A stretch of 27,277 nt of DNA from an uncultured Candidatus Saccharibacteria bacterium. Its GTDB lineage: Bacteria; Patescibacteriota; Saccharimonadia; Saccharimonadales; Saccharimonadaceae. The notes beneath the pieces are model-generated. The model worked only from the letters and a program-made list of their open reading frames with translations, did not search any database and had not been told where the DNA came from. Below, in pieces: positions 15,291 to 23,259 of this stretch. The translations under genes were made by a program, and so were the position numbers. The stretch is taken from contig CALIQQ010000018.1 in assembly GCA_938043965.1 (NCBI GenBank), positions 1 to 27,277 of the forward strand, in the 5' to 3' direction. Numbering within the stretch: the first letter of the stretch is position 1; the number at the start of each line of letters is the position of its first letter.

Positions 15291-16448
15291 CTATTTTTTC
15301 CTTAATACTATTATTTCTCGAGCCACAATCTGACCATCTCTAAAGTAGAGCATATCCTCTTGACTCAAGTGATTTAACTTACAAACATTATACCCCAGAT
15401 CTTGGATTTCGTCAATAATGTTCATGCGTTCATAATGACCCTCCGGTCTCTTCCAGGCCGGCACTGCTAGGACTAGTGGTGTGCCTGCTTCAATTTGAGG
15501 TAAAATGTTTCTTAAAAAACCCAAAACAATGCGCTTACACTCTATTTTTTGCTCCTTCAATTTTACTTCCACTGGCGGCAGAGACATTGGTGCGCCTAGA
15601 TAAGTTTCACAAGCTACCGCGTCAATTTTTTCAGTCCAAGTTAAGGTCGTTGCATCGCCTGCAGCTAGTTTAAATTCTTCTGAACTTTCTGAAGTTTTTG
15701 CTAAGTGTTTTTGTTGATTTTGTCCAGCAATCCACTTCAGATTTTTTTCTGAATACTCGATCATTCGCTCTGATAAATCCGTCCCGTATGGCTGAAAATC
15801 CATTAAAAATGCTTCTTGTAGTACCACGCCAGTTCCACAAAATGGATCAAGCAATCTTGAACCAGTTTTTAGTGGACCACACAAATTGATTAAAATCTGC
15901 GCTAACTTAGGCGGCAGCATCCCTACCTTTGCATCTCGCGCCGGACGCACCTGATCACGATTTTTGTAAGCCGTAATGTTCTGTACGCCAGTTAAGACAT
16001 ACCATTCTTTTCCAACGACTAAAAATTCAACATGTCCTGTTTTTTCGCCCATTTGATTATGGTGCGAAGTTGCAGTCGAATGGGCTGCCTCTGTGTTAGC
16101 CAGCACGCGCGCTGAGCGCCCTTGTCTTGCTACAATCTTTTTTAAACGCATAGCCTCGGATTGTGATTTTCTTGAGCTCGCATTACGTGAATAATCCGAT
16201 ACACCAATCGTAAATTTACCAGTAAATTTTTCACCGCCATTTTTAAGCTGCATTAAAAAATCAATCGGATTTTCCGTTAATAATCGCCCAAATTTTAAAG
16301 TCCCACCAAAGCGATTGATGTTGACTGTGTTATCACTTTCAAATACGGCTAAGTTCGGTGCAATTTTTTTCACCGATGGCCCAAATTGTGCTGCTAGCTC
16401 CGCCAAAGAAATGTCGGATAAGCGGCCTAAAACTGCTAAGTATTTCAT
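15291..16448 (-). CDS. THUMP/Trm11-like RNA guanine N2-methyltransferase family protein
   Basis: 385 residues. The C-terminal part is a Rossmann SAM-dependent methylase: LLDPFCGTGVVLQEAFL (motif I, about residues 198-215), YGTDLSERMIEYSEKNL (motif II), LAAGDATTL (motif III) and ACETYLGAP at the motif IV position. The last resembles the (T)EPYLGxP variant of the Trm11/TrmG10 branch rather than canonical NPPY. The N-terminal half (LGRLSDISLAELAAQFG onward) fits the THUMP-type RNA-binding region. The likely product modifies a guanine N2 in tRNA; the exact position is not inferable. The gene is divergent from 16488 with only 39 nt between start codons, and an extended -10 box ends 9 nt before the ATG. 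Confidence 0.8.
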   Translation of the reverse strand: MKYLAVLGRLSDISLAELAAQFGPSVKKIAPNLAVFESDNTVNINRFGGTLKFGRLLTENPIDFLMQLKNGGEKFTGKFTIGVSDYSRNASSRKSQSEAMRLKKIVARQGRSARVLANTEAAHSTATSHHNQMGEKTGHVEFLVVGKEWYVLTGVQNITAYKNRDQVRPARDAKVGMLPPKLAQILINLCGPLKTGSRLLDPFCGTGVVLQEAFLMDFQPYGTDLSERMIEYSEKNLKWIAGQNQQKHLAKTSESSEEFKLAAGDATTLTWTEKIDAVACETYLGAPMSLPPVEVKLKEQKIECKRIVLGFLRNILPQIEAGTPLVLAVPAWKRPEGHYERMNIIDEIQDLGYNVCKLNHLSQEDMLYFRDGQIVAREIIVLRKK

Positions 16449-16457
16449 CTTGTCTAT

Positions 16458-16466
16458 ATTATATCA
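16458..16466 (-). promoter_or_regulatory. Extended -10 promoter of the methyltransferase-rpmA unit
   Basis: On the minus strand this is TGA-TATAAT, ending 9 nt before the ATG at 16448. It lies within the 39-nt divergent interval and occupies the expected -35 zone of the plus-strand promoter. Confidence 0.65.
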
Positions 16467-16473
16467 AAAATAG

Positions 16474-16481
16474 TGTATAAT
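16474..16481 (+). promoter_or_regulatory. -10 promoter of the flippase-like gene
   Basis: TG-TATAAT, ending 6 nt before the ATG at 16488, predicting a leaderless mRNA. The longest frame (GTG at 16473) would run through this box, so that upstream start is unlikely. Confidence 0.65.
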
Positions 16482-16487
16482 ATGTAT

Positions 16488-17582
16488 ATGTTTAGAAAAA
16501 TTTTATCTGTCGTAACACTTCTTTTGGTCGCTTTTGTCGTTTGGCAAGCTTGGCCACAGCTCACTGAAACTATTGGCTGTGTCGTTGGTGGCGCCTGTCC
16601 TGAGGGCGGTCACTTCTCTATTAACCTACTAGTCGTGTTGCTACTAATTCCAGAACAGCTCTTCATGTATTTTTCTGCTGGACAAATTTTCTTCTCCTAT
16701 ATGAAAGCCAAAAAGACGACCGACAGCATGAGCTCTTGGGCGCTAGCTCGCATCTCGTTTGAACTTAACTTTGTAAATCACGCTGTACCTTCTGGCGGTG
16801 TTTCTGGGCTTGGCTATATTGCTTGGCGTTTACGCGAATTTGGTGCTACCGCCGGTCAAGTCTCATTCATGTACCTCTTGCGCTATACGATTACTATTCT
16901 CGCCAACCAGACCCAAACCATTTTTGCCATCATTGTTTTACTGCTTTGCCATGCCATTCCAGGTGATGCAATTTGGATGATCGGCTTAGTCGGGTTAATG
17001 TCTGTCGGTATCATTCTCGGTATCGCATTAGTTATAACTATCGCCTCAAAGCGCAAATTGATTGACTTGGTCTCGAAGCAATCTGCTGCCTTCTGTAATT
17101 TTATTGTTCGAAAAATTACCTTTAACAAAAAACAAAATATCTTACCATACCAAAAAGTACATAAATTCTTCCTCGATCTTCACGAAGATTTGCTTTTTGC
17201 GAGAAAAGACAAAAAGTTATTGGTCGGTCCAGTTCTTTGGGGTGTCCTCTATAATTTCCTTGAAATTGCAACCTATGAAATTGTCGCAATTTCGCTCGGA
17301 CATCCTGAAATCTTTCCTCAAATCATGGTTGCAGAAGCGCTCGCTAGTGTGATTGGTGCCGTTGTACCTTTGCCAGGTGGTGTTGGTGGTTACGAAGGTG
17401 CGATGATTTTTATTATCACTAAACTCGGCACTCCGCTTCCGATTGCTTCCACTGTAGTTATCGTCACTCGCGTCATCGTTCTCATGAATACCATTGTCTC
17501 AGGCTACGGTTTCTATCAAGATGCCATTTCAAAAATTGGCAAATCCGATCGCAAGAAAATTATGGAGATGAATGGAAAATAA
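16488..17582 (+). CDS. Flippase-like integral membrane protein (LPG synthase TM-domain/UPF0104 family)
   Basis: 364 residues with about 7-8 membrane segments. Family marks are NFVNHAVPSGGVSGLGYIAWRL in the first half and VPLPGGVGGYEGAMIF with following helices near the end. These match the lysylphosphatidylglycerol-synthase transmembrane (flippase-like) family, but no soluble aminoacyl-transferase domain is present. Members move or modify lipid-linked molecules; the substrate here is unknown. I chose the ATG at 16488 (MFRKILSVV) because a -10 box ends 6 nt before it; ATG 16482 is the alternative. The gene overlaps xseA by 11 nt. Confidence 0.85.
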   Translation: MFRKILSVVTLLLVAFVVWQAWPQLTETIGCVVGGACPEGGHFSINLLVVLLLIPEQLFMYFSAGQIFFSYMKAKKTTDSMSSWALARISFELNFVNHAVPSGGVSGLGYIAWRLREFGATAGQVSFMYLLRYTITILANQTQTIFAIIVLLLCHAIPGDAIWMIGLVGLMSVGIILGIALVITIASKRKLIDLVSKQSAAFCNFIVRKITFNKKQNILPYQKVHKFFLDLHEDLLFARKDKKLLVGPVLWGVLYNFLEIATYEIVAISLGHPEIFPQIMVAEALASVIGAVVPLPGGVGGYEGAMIFIITKLGTPLPIASTVVIVTRVIVLMNTIVSGYGFYQDAISKIGKSDRKKIMEMNGK

Positions 17583-18657
17583 ATTTTCCGTCTCTGAATT
17601 CATCGCGTATTGTAACCAAACTTTAGAATACGCGTATACCGGTTGTACTATTGAAGGTGAAGTTTTAAATGTTAAAACTTCTCAAAATAAATGGGTGTTC
17701 TTCTCTCTGAAGGACGAAGAGGGGAGCATCGATTGTTTTATTCCAATTTGGCAGTTGCGCATTCCGATTGAAGATGGCATGAAAGTCTTGGTGCGTGGTA
17801 CACCAAAGCTTACAAACTGGGGTAAGTTTAGTCTTACCGTGCAGGCAATTATGCCGGTTGGGCAGGGTAGTATTAAGAAGAGTTTTGAATTGTTGAAACA
17901 GAAACTTGAGAAAGAGGGGTTGTTTGACCCCGCAAAAAAACGAATTCTGCCCACCAATCTTTCTAAAATTGGCGTGATTTCTAGTACTCAAGCTGCTGGT
18001 TATGCCGACTTTGTTAAGATTATTAACGAACGTTGGGGCGGACTTGAGCTTAAAGTTTGTCACACCCAGGTTCAAGGCCTGGTTGCGCCAGACCAAATCA
18101 TTCGCGCACTAAATTACCTGAATGAACATGGCGAAGTCGAGGTTATTGCAATTATTCGTGGTGGCGGTTCGGCAGACGACCTGGCCTGCTTTAATGATGA
18201 AGCTTTGGTGCGCGCCATCGCTGCTTCAAAAATTCCCGTCATTACTGGTATTGGTCATGAAATTGACGAGTCTCTTTCCGACCTCGCTGCCGATGTACGT
18301 GCTAGCACTCCTAGCAATGTGGCGCAGATGTTAACGAAGGATAAACAAGCAGAACTACGAAATCTTCATGCGACAATCTCTAGAATTCATCAACAAATTA
18401 CCTCCCGTTTTGACCTGGTGAGCGATAACTTAAAATCACAAATTGCGGGAGTTGTTTCAAAAATCTACCTCGAAATTGACTCAAAAATCAATGAGACAAA
18501 AAATTATCAGAAAATTATTGAGAGTCTTAATCCAGACAATATCTTAAAAAATGGCTACGCAATTCTGACGGGAAAACCACAGGTAGATGGTGAAATTAAA
18601 ATTGAAACCTTCCATCAGAAGATCGTTGCAAAAGTTTTAGAAATAAAGGAGAAATAA
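17572..18657 (+). CDS. xseA: Exodeoxyribonuclease VII large subunit
   Basis: 361 residues, shorter than E. coli XseA (456) mainly in the coiled-coil C-terminal region. The N-terminal OB-fold (about 1-100, VSEFIAYCNQTLEYAYTGCTIEGEV) binds single-stranded DNA. The catalytic domain shows IGVISSTQAAGYADF, VEVIAIIRGGGSADDLACFNDEALVRAIA and PVITGIGHEIDESLSDLAADVRASTPSNVAQML, all typical. With XseB it degrades single-stranded DNA to oligonucleotides. The ATG overlaps the upstream gene by 11 nt, with GGAG 4 nt before it. xseB follows after 1 nt. Confidence 0.95.
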   Translation: MENKFSVSEFIAYCNQTLEYAYTGCTIEGEVLNVKTSQNKWVFFSLKDEEGSIDCFIPIWQLRIPIEDGMKVLVRGTPKLTNWGKFSLTVQAIMPVGQGSIKKSFELLKQKLEKEGLFDPAKKRILPTNLSKIGVISSTQAAGYADFVKIINERWGGLELKVCHTQVQGLVAPDQIIRALNYLNEHGEVEVIAIIRGGGSADDLACFNDEALVRAIAASKIPVITGIGHEIDESLSDLAADVRASTPSNVAQMLTKDKQAELRNLHATISRIHQQITSRFDLVSDNLKSQIAGVVSKIYLEIDSKINETKNYQKIIESLNPDNILKNGYAILTGKPQVDGEIKIETFHQKIVAKVLEIKEK

Positions 18658-18658
18658 T

Positions 18659-18856
18659 ATGGCAACTAAATCGATCAATACTAAAATTGATGAGTTGAAT
18701 ACTAAAGTCGAATGGTTTTACGGCGATGACTTTAAGCTCGAATCTGCTAGTGCTAATTATCGCGCTGCTGCAAAACTCGCGAAAGAAATTGAATCGGACT
18801 TAATGAATCTAAAAAACGAAATCAAACAGATTGAGGTGGATTTTTCAAAAGAATAG
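18659..18856 (+). CDS. xseB: Exodeoxyribonuclease VII small subunit
   Basis: 65 residues, helical and charged, of the usual small-subunit size. AAGGAG precedes the ATG, which lies one base after the xseA stop. Sequence similarity alone is weak (KIDELNTKVEWFYGDDFKLESASANYRAAAKLAKEIESDL fits the two-helix pattern), but position and size make the assignment firm. Several copies wrap around the XseA coiled coil in the known complex. Confidence 0.85.
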   Translation: MATKSINTKIDELNTKVEWFYGDDFKLESASANYRAAAKLAKEIESDLMNLKNEIKQIEVDFSKE

Positions 18857-18859
18857 CTC

Positions 18860-18888
18860 TTGTAAAAAATCTTAAACATAAGTAGAAT
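18860..18888 (+). promoter_or_regulatory. Promoter of the gene at 18897
   Basis: -35 TTGTAA at 18860-18865, a 17-nt spacer, -10 TAGAAT at 18883-18888, ending 8 nt before the ATG. This again predicts a leaderless or nearly leaderless mRNA. There is no Shine-Dalgarno sequence. Confidence 0.6.
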
Positions 18889-18896
18889 ATAACCAT

Positions 18897-19778
18897 ATGG
18901 ATCATAACGGGGAACAATTCAATCAAAATGCCAATTCTTCGGGCGGACCAGCAGCCGCTGCGCCGACCAGTTTTTCTTATCCGAATTATCCGGCTCCATC
19001 CTATCCGAATCAGTTGAATTCACCTAGTATGTCAACACCATTAAACTCATCAGCTGCCCCAGTTCAATCTGGTATCTCTAATACTCCAGCTCAACCTGGC
19101 GTCTCCAGTACTTCAATTCAACCTGGCACTTCAGCTCAGAAAAAAGATCACTCTGGTATTATTAAAACTGCCTGCCTTGTTTTTACTTCGTTGGCTGCGA
19201 TTACTTTTTTGGGCCTGTTTATCTACACTTACATCCAATGGAATAACGCTAAAACCGATGTTAAGGGTCAAGTTTCTTTGGCTGTATCCGAAGCAGAAAA
19301 TAAATTACGTACTGAACTAGAGACCGATTTTAACAATCGTGAAAAATATCCTTATCGTACTTTTGCCGGGCCGTCTGATTTTGGTGCCTTAACTTTTGAA
19401 TACCCTAAGACCTGGAGTGTCTATGTTCCAAATGATGCTTCTAAGGCCCAGGATTTTCACGCTTACTTTAATCCAGGGCTAGTTAATGTGGTTGAAAATA
19501 AAACTGTCATGGCACTCCGTGTTAGTATTTTAAATACTTTAACCGATCAAGTCAAAGAACGTTATAGTAATAAAATTAAAACCGGCAAAATGACCGTTTC
19601 GTCTAAAGTTGTCAATAAGGTTAATGTCGATGTTTATAAGGGGCAACTTGACTCTAATTATAATGGTATTGTCTGTATATTTAAAATACGCGATAAGACT
19701 GTGGTAATTCAAACTGACGCCTATCTCTTCGAGCCAGATTTTAACCGCATCCTTGAGACTGTTCGCTTCAATAGTTAA
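18897..19778 (+). CDS. Membrane-anchored protein with Pro/Ser/Gln-rich N-terminus, function unknown
   Basis: 293 residues. Residues 1-83 are low-complexity (Asn, Pro, Ser, Gln, with PNYPAPSYPN and repeated SxxxQPG units) and probably disordered inside the cell. One membrane segment follows (about 85-108, IIKTACLVFTSLAAITFLGLFIYTYI), then a short coiled-coil-like helix, then a C-terminal domain (about 150-293) beginning FGALTFEYPKTWSVYVP. The F-YP-W-V start resembles PsbP-like or lipoprotein sandwich domains; this is weak. The same overall plan occurs in the gene at 5600. It sits between xseB and the histidine kinase but has its own promoter. Confidence 0.8.
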   Translation: MDHNGEQFNQNANSSGGPAAAAPTSFSYPNYPAPSYPNQLNSPSMSTPLNSSAAPVQSGISNTPAQPGVSSTSIQPGTSAQKKDHSGIIKTACLVFTSLAAITFLGLFIYTYIQWNNAKTDVKGQVSLAVSEAENKLRTELETDFNNREKYPYRTFAGPSDFGALTFEYPKTWSVYVPNDASKAQDFHAYFNPGLVNVVENKTVMALRVSILNTLTDQVKERYSNKIKTGKMTVSSKVVNKVNVDVYKGQLDSNYNGIVCIFKIRDKTVVIQTDAYLFEPDFNRILETVRFNS

Positions 19779-19834
19779 TTTCATTCAATAGCTAATTTCC
19801 TAGCTAAACTTTAATAGCAAAACTATTTTGTCCG

Positions 19835-19843
19835 TGCTATAAT
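19835..19843 (+). promoter_or_regulatory. Extended -10 promoter of the histidine kinase-regulator-recO operon
   Basis: TGC-TATAAT, ending exactly 6 nt before the ATG at 19850. There is no SD, so leaderless transcription is predicted. Confidence 0.7.
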
Positions 19844-19849
19844 TTTGGT

Positions 19850-20539
19850 ATGACAACGGAGGTTAATGGAATTTTTGTCGCTGCGCATGAACTGAAGAGC
19901 CCGCTTTCTATTTTGCGTCAACTCGCTTTGTCGATTGACTATACTGATCAAGCCTCACTAAAAGATGTTCAAACTAAAATGATTCAAGTTTCCGAGCGTG
20001 CGCTTCGTCAAGTTAATGATTTAACAAAAGTTCATCGTCTCGACGACGGCCTATTTACATTAGAGCCGGTTTCTGTTCGTGCTATTTGCGATGAGGTGAC
20101 AAGTGAATTACGCTATCTGTATCGCCAAAATCACCGTGACATTTCTGGGAAATATACTAATCGCTCGAAGTTGGTGATTGCTAACCGCGAACTCCTGCGC
20201 TCAGTTATTTATAATTTTTGTTCGAATGCAATGTATTATTCTGATGCACACACTAAGGCCGAAATCGCTGTTCGTGACAAAAAGGGAAAGATTGAGATTG
20301 TTGTGCGGGATTTTGGTCCCGCTTTACCACTTAAGATCTGGCGAGAATTGAAGCGCGGCTTTATCAATGAACCCACCTCAATTGCTATGCGACCAGATTC
20401 CTCTGGACTCGGCCTCTATATCGCCTCAAAATTTAGTCGTTATATGCATGGTGAAGTCTCGGCTATTCGCCATCGTGACGGCACCAGCTTTACTTTAATT
20501 TTGCCAGTTTCCACCCAAACTAGTTTATTTGGAGATTAA
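19850..20539 (+). CDS. Soluble sensor histidine kinase without a sensor domain
   Basis: 229 residues, only the kinase core. The H-box is AAHELKSPLS (His13 expected to be phosphorylated), the N-box is LLRSVIYNFCSNAMYYSD, G1 is VRDFGPALP, and G2 is SSGLGLYIASKFSRYMHGE. There is no membrane segment, PAS, HAMP or other input domain. It either senses through the core, binds a partner, or acts as a downstream kinase. It ends 1 nt before the response regulator and is in one operon with it and recO. The start is supported by the -10 box 6 nt upstream. Confidence 0.9.
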   Translation: MTTEVNGIFVAAHELKSPLSILRQLALSIDYTDQASLKDVQTKMIQVSERALRQVNDLTKVHRLDDGLFTLEPVSVRAICDEVTSELRYLYRQNHRDISGKYTNRSKLVIANRELLRSVIYNFCSNAMYYSDAHTKAEIAVRDKKGKIEIVVRDFGPALPLKIWRELKRGFINEPTSIAMRPDSSGLGLYIASKFSRYMHGEVSAIRHRDGTSFTLILPVSTQTSLFGD

Positions 20540-20540
20540 A

Positions 20541-20918
20541 ATGGCACTCGCTTATATCATTGAAGACAACGAAATCATGAGCGAATTATTCGCACGTTAT
20601 TTAAGCGGGATTACCGAAACTAAGATTTTTCATGATGCTATTTCGGCAATTTCTGAAATCTCAGATGATCAGCCTGATTTAATTTTTTTAGATATTCTTT
20701 TGACTGGGCCAGACGGCTTTACTTTTTTGAATGAAATTGTTAGCTACGAAGATACTGGCAAGATTCCAGTCGTGATTATTTCTAGTTTAGACTTTCAGCT
20801 TGAATCACTCAAAAATTATAACGTAGTGAAGATTTTGAATAAAGACACGTTATTGCCAAACGATCTGAGGGCTGTCTCTCAGGAAATTTTAGCGCTGAAG
20901 GCTAAAAATGGCCAGTAG
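20541..20918 (+). CDS. Single-domain response regulator (receiver only)
   Basis: 125 residues, a receiver domain with no output domain. The acidic pocket is E8-D9, the phospho-acceptor is Asp51 in LIFLDILLTGPDGF, the switch region is VVIISS, and the conserved Lys is in VKILNKD. Such stand-alone receivers act by protein-protein contact or in phosphorelays. I prefer the ATG at 20541 because GGAG at 20531-20534 precedes it; an upstream TTG at 20529 would place the SD inside the gene. It overlaps recO by 11 nt. Confidence 0.9.
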   Translation: MALAYIIEDNEIMSELFARYLSGITETKIFHDAISAISEISDDQPDLIFLDILLTGPDGFTFLNEIVSYEDTGKIPVVIISSLDFQLESLKNYNVVKILNKDTLLPNDLRAVSQEILALKAKNGQ

Positions 20919-21606
20919 TAATCGTCGGCGCAACGATCTAAGGACGCAAGCGATTGTGCTTCGGCGGACAAAATATGGTGAAACTGATCGTATCTTGAAT
21001 CTATTAACACCAGAGGGACGTAAGTCCTGTATTGCCAGGGGAGTTCGCAAGGAAAAATCTAAGCTGGCTGGTGGTATTGAAATTTTTACCGTGTCCGATG
21101 TGGTAATTCACGAGTCTGAGAAAACTGATCTTGGCATTTTAACTAGCGCAAAAATGTTGAAAAATTATCTTGGCATTATTTCTGACCTAGATTCATTCGA
21201 ACTAGGTTCAAAAATTATTAAAATTGCTAATCATCAATCCGAACACGTCGATTCGCCAGAATTATTTTATTTAGTTGAGCAGTGTTTCTGGGCGCTCCAC
21301 CAAAATTTTAATAAAGATCTTATTGAAAGTTTTTTTCTACTCAATAGTATGCGTATTGCGGGCGAAGAGCTAAACTTGCATCGCGATAGTGACGGTCAAA
21401 AATTAAGTGCGGAACTTACTTATGCCTGGGATTCCTATGAAAGTGTCCTGAAGTCGGATTTAAATGGGCAAATTGCCGCTGACCACATTAAACTGATGCG
21501 TTTGATGTTGACTTCACCATTAAAAACAGTTTTAAAGGTTCAGTCCGCTCAGAAATTCATGCCTGAAATCCTCTATCTCGCGAAAACATTCGCCAAAACT
21601 GCCTAA
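20908..21606 (+). CDS. recO: DNA repair protein RecO
   Basis: 232 residues, usual length. The N-terminal OB-fold (LRTQAIVLRRTKYGETDRILNLLTPEGRKSCIARGVRKEKSKLAGGIEIFTVSDVVI) is characteristic. The C-terminal helical part is present, but the zinc-binding cysteines found in many RecO proteins are not seen. RecO anneals DNA and with RecR loads RecA on SSB-coated single strands. It shares a transcript with a two-component pair, an unusual linkage. GAAGG 6 nt before the ATG fits an SD. Confidence 0.9.
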   Translation: MASSNRRRNDLRTQAIVLRRTKYGETDRILNLLTPEGRKSCIARGVRKEKSKLAGGIEIFTVSDVVIHESEKTDLGILTSAKMLKNYLGIISDLDSFELGSKIIKIANHQSEHVDSPELFYLVEQCFWALHQNFNKDLIESFFLLNSMRIAGEELNLHRDSDGQKLSAELTYAWDSYESVLKSDLNGQIAADHIKLMRLMLTSPLKTVLKVQSAQKFMPEILYLAKTFAKTA

Positions 21607-21609
21607 ATA

Positions 21610-21618
21610 TGCTAGAAT
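21610..21618 (+). promoter_or_regulatory. Extended -10 promoter of glyS
   Basis: TGC-TAGAAT, 23 nt before the ATG, leaving a short leader that contains TAGGAG. The promoter begins 4 nt after the recO stop. Confidence 0.55.
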
Positions 21619-21641
21619 ATGAAAAAAGATAGGAGATTTTT

Positions 21642-22967
21642 ATGGTAGCAAAACTCGAAGACATCGTTAGTTTATGTAAACGGCGTGGTTTTATTTTTCC
21701 AGGCTCAGACGTTTACGGTGGTTTTGCCGGTACTTGGGACTATGGTCCGCTTGGTGTCATGCTGAAAAAGAAAATGATGAACGAATGGTGGAAGTTCTGG
21801 GTTGATGGACACGAAGACATTTATGGTATCGACGCCGCAATTATTATGAATCCAAAAACTTGGGTTGCTTCTGGCCATACAGCTACTTTTGCTGATCCGC
21901 TAGTCGAGTGTCTTGAATGTCATGGCCGCTTCCGCGCCGATAAACTCGCTGATGGAATCAATGAATCGGTTACAACTGAGGAATTTCAAGCGCTCGGTGC
22001 TAAATGTCCAACTTGCAAGGCTTCTAACTGGGGTCCAATTCGTAAGTTTAATATGATGTTTGAGACCCATGTTGGTCCAATCGTCGACGACACTTCAATC
22101 GCCTACCTCCGTCCAGAAACTGCACAAGGTATCTTTACTAACTATAAAAATGTGGTCGATTCAATTTACCCAGACATGCCATTTGGTCTTGCTCAACAGG
22201 GAAAAGCCTTTCGTAATGAGATTTCTCCGCGCGATTTCGTTTTCCGTTCTCGCGAATTTGAACAGATGGAAATTGAGTATTTTGTGAATCCAAAAACTTG
22301 GGAAGAGAACTTTGATAAATTACTCGCCAGTGTCCACGAGTTTCTTGAGGAAACTATGCAGCTACCAAAAGCTAAAATTCATGAGCTCGAAGTGCCAGCT
22401 GAAGATCGTGCTCACTATTCTAAGCGCACTATTGACGTTGAATTTGATTATCCGAACGGTCGTGGCGAGTTGATGGGTATTGCTTATCGTACTGATTTTG
22501 ACCTTGGCAATATCGTACGCGAATCTGGCAAGAATATGGACTACCGTGATAAAAATACTGGTGAAACTTTTGTGCCACATGTGATTGAGCCTTCCTTTGG
22601 TGTTGAACGCTTGCTCATGGCCATCTTGTCTTCCGCTTACTGCGAGGAGGAAAAAGATGGTAAGACCCGCGTACTTCTCAAGTTACCGGAAAATCTTGCT
22701 CCATATCGTTTCTGCGTTTCACCACTCCTGAAAAATAAACCAGAATTGGTTGAAAAAGCTAAATCCGTCTATGAAACTTTGCGTGCAAAATATGGCAATG
22801 TTACTTGGGATGATTCTGGAAATATCGGTAAACGTTATCTAAAACAGGACGAAATCGGTACTCCAAAATGTGTCGTAATTGACTTTGATACGCTTGAGGA
22901 TGAGACCGTAACTGTACGCGATCGTGATACGACCGAACAAACTCGCGTCAAAATCTCTGAACTATAA
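21642..22967 (+). CDS. glyS: Glycyl-tRNA synthetase, homodimeric type
   Basis: 441 residues, class II synthetase of the alpha-2 (eukaryotic/archaeal-like) kind, not the alpha2-beta2 GlyQS form. Seen are GFIFPGSDVYGGFAGTWDYGPLG, a Cys4 zinc-like pair (CLEC...CPTC), MFETHVGP, LRPETAQGIF, the motif 2 stretch FGLAQQGKAFRNEISPRDFVFRSREFEQMEIEYF, motif 3 EPSFGVERLLMA, and the C-terminal anticodon-binding domain. AGGAG sets the ATG. It ends before a hairpin. Confidence 0.97.
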   Translation: MVAKLEDIVSLCKRRGFIFPGSDVYGGFAGTWDYGPLGVMLKKKMMNEWWKFWVDGHEDIYGIDAAIIMNPKTWVASGHTATFADPLVECLECHGRFRADKLADGINESVTTEEFQALGAKCPTCKASNWGPIRKFNMMFETHVGPIVDDTSIAYLRPETAQGIFTNYKNVVDSIYPDMPFGLAQQGKAFRNEISPRDFVFRSREFEQMEIEYFVNPKTWEENFDKLLASVHEFLEETMQLPKAKIHELEVPAEDRAHYSKRTIDVEFDYPNGRGELMGIAYRTDFDLGNIVRESGKNMDYRDKNTGETFVPHVIEPSFGVERLLMAILSSAYCEEEKDGKTRVLLKLPENLAPYRFCVSPLLKNKPELVEKAKSVYETLRAKYGNVTWDDSGNIGKRYLKQDEIGTPKCVVIDFDTLEDETVTVRDRDTTEQTRVKISEL

Positions 22968-22983
22968 TCGTTTGATCAATCGA

Positions 22984-23019
22984 AAAATGGGGCTCACGAA
23001 AATAGTGATGCCCCATTTT
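22984..23019 (+). terminator. Terminator after glyS
   Basis: Stem AAAATGGGGC/GCCCCATTTT (22984-22993 with 23010-23019), extended inward by TCAC/GTGA. The T-run is only four long on the plus strand; the opposite strand has five, so it may work both ways. Confidence 0.65.
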
Positions 23020-23084
23020 GCTAGGATTATCATATTACCTCCAACGTTCTTTGATAAACTCTAATCATCTAAAACTTCAAGCAA

Positions 23085-23115
23085 CAAAAAACTTGCCATC
23101 AGCAAGTTTATTTTT
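23085..23115 (-). terminator. Terminator directly downstream of tRNA-Phe
   Basis: Stem AAACTTGC/GCAAGTTT (23089-23096 with 23102-23109) with a 5-nt loop. On the minus strand it starts just after the tRNA CCA and is followed by a T-run (A-run at 23086-23091 on the plus strand). The plus strand also has a T-run, so it may be bidirectional. Confidence 0.75.
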
Positions 23116-23191
23116 TGGTGGTCACGACTGGACTTGAACCAGTGACACGCGGCTCTTCAGGCCGCTGCTCTACCAACTGAGCTACATGACC
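23116..23191 (-). tRNA. tRNA-Phe (GAA)
   Basis: On the minus strand, acceptor GGTCATG pairs with CGTGACC (one T-G pair). The anticodon stem is GCGGC/GCCGC and the loop CTGAAGA reads GAA. The T-loop is TTCAAGT, the discriminator is A, and CCA is encoded. Confidence 0.96.
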
Positions 23192-23203
23192 AACTCTCTA
23201 TCT

Positions 23204-23212
23204 ATTATAGCA
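23204..23212 (-). promoter_or_regulatory. Extended -10 promoter of tRNA-Phe
   Basis: On the minus strand this is TGC-TATAAT, ending 12 nt before the tRNA 5' end. Confidence 0.65.
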
Positions 23213-23241
23213 TAGATAACGTCTCCGTCAATCTCAAAATA

Positions 23242-23250
23242 TGCTATAAT
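23242..23250 (+). promoter_or_regulatory. Extended -10 promoter of hisS
   Basis: TGC-TATAAT ending 9 nt before the ATG at 23260. A second overlapping TATAAT (23250-23255) ends 4 nt before it. There is no SD, so a leaderless or very short-leader mRNA is expected. Confidence 0.6.
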
Positions 23251-23259
23251 ATAATTATC

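Noticed and set aside
16473..16487. GTG at 16473 as start of the flippase-like protein
   Set aside because: The extra codons are the -10 box TATAAT itself; ATG 16488 lies 6 nt after the box as at other genes here.
19786..19805. TAGCTA...TAGCTA repeat after the gene at 18897 as a terminator
   Set aside because: Each arm is itself a palindrome, the stem is AT-rich and short, and no T-tract follows.
20529..20540. TTG at 20529 as response-regulator start
   Set aside because: The GGAG at 20531 is the SD for ATG 20541, and the receiver fold begins at MALAYIIEDN.
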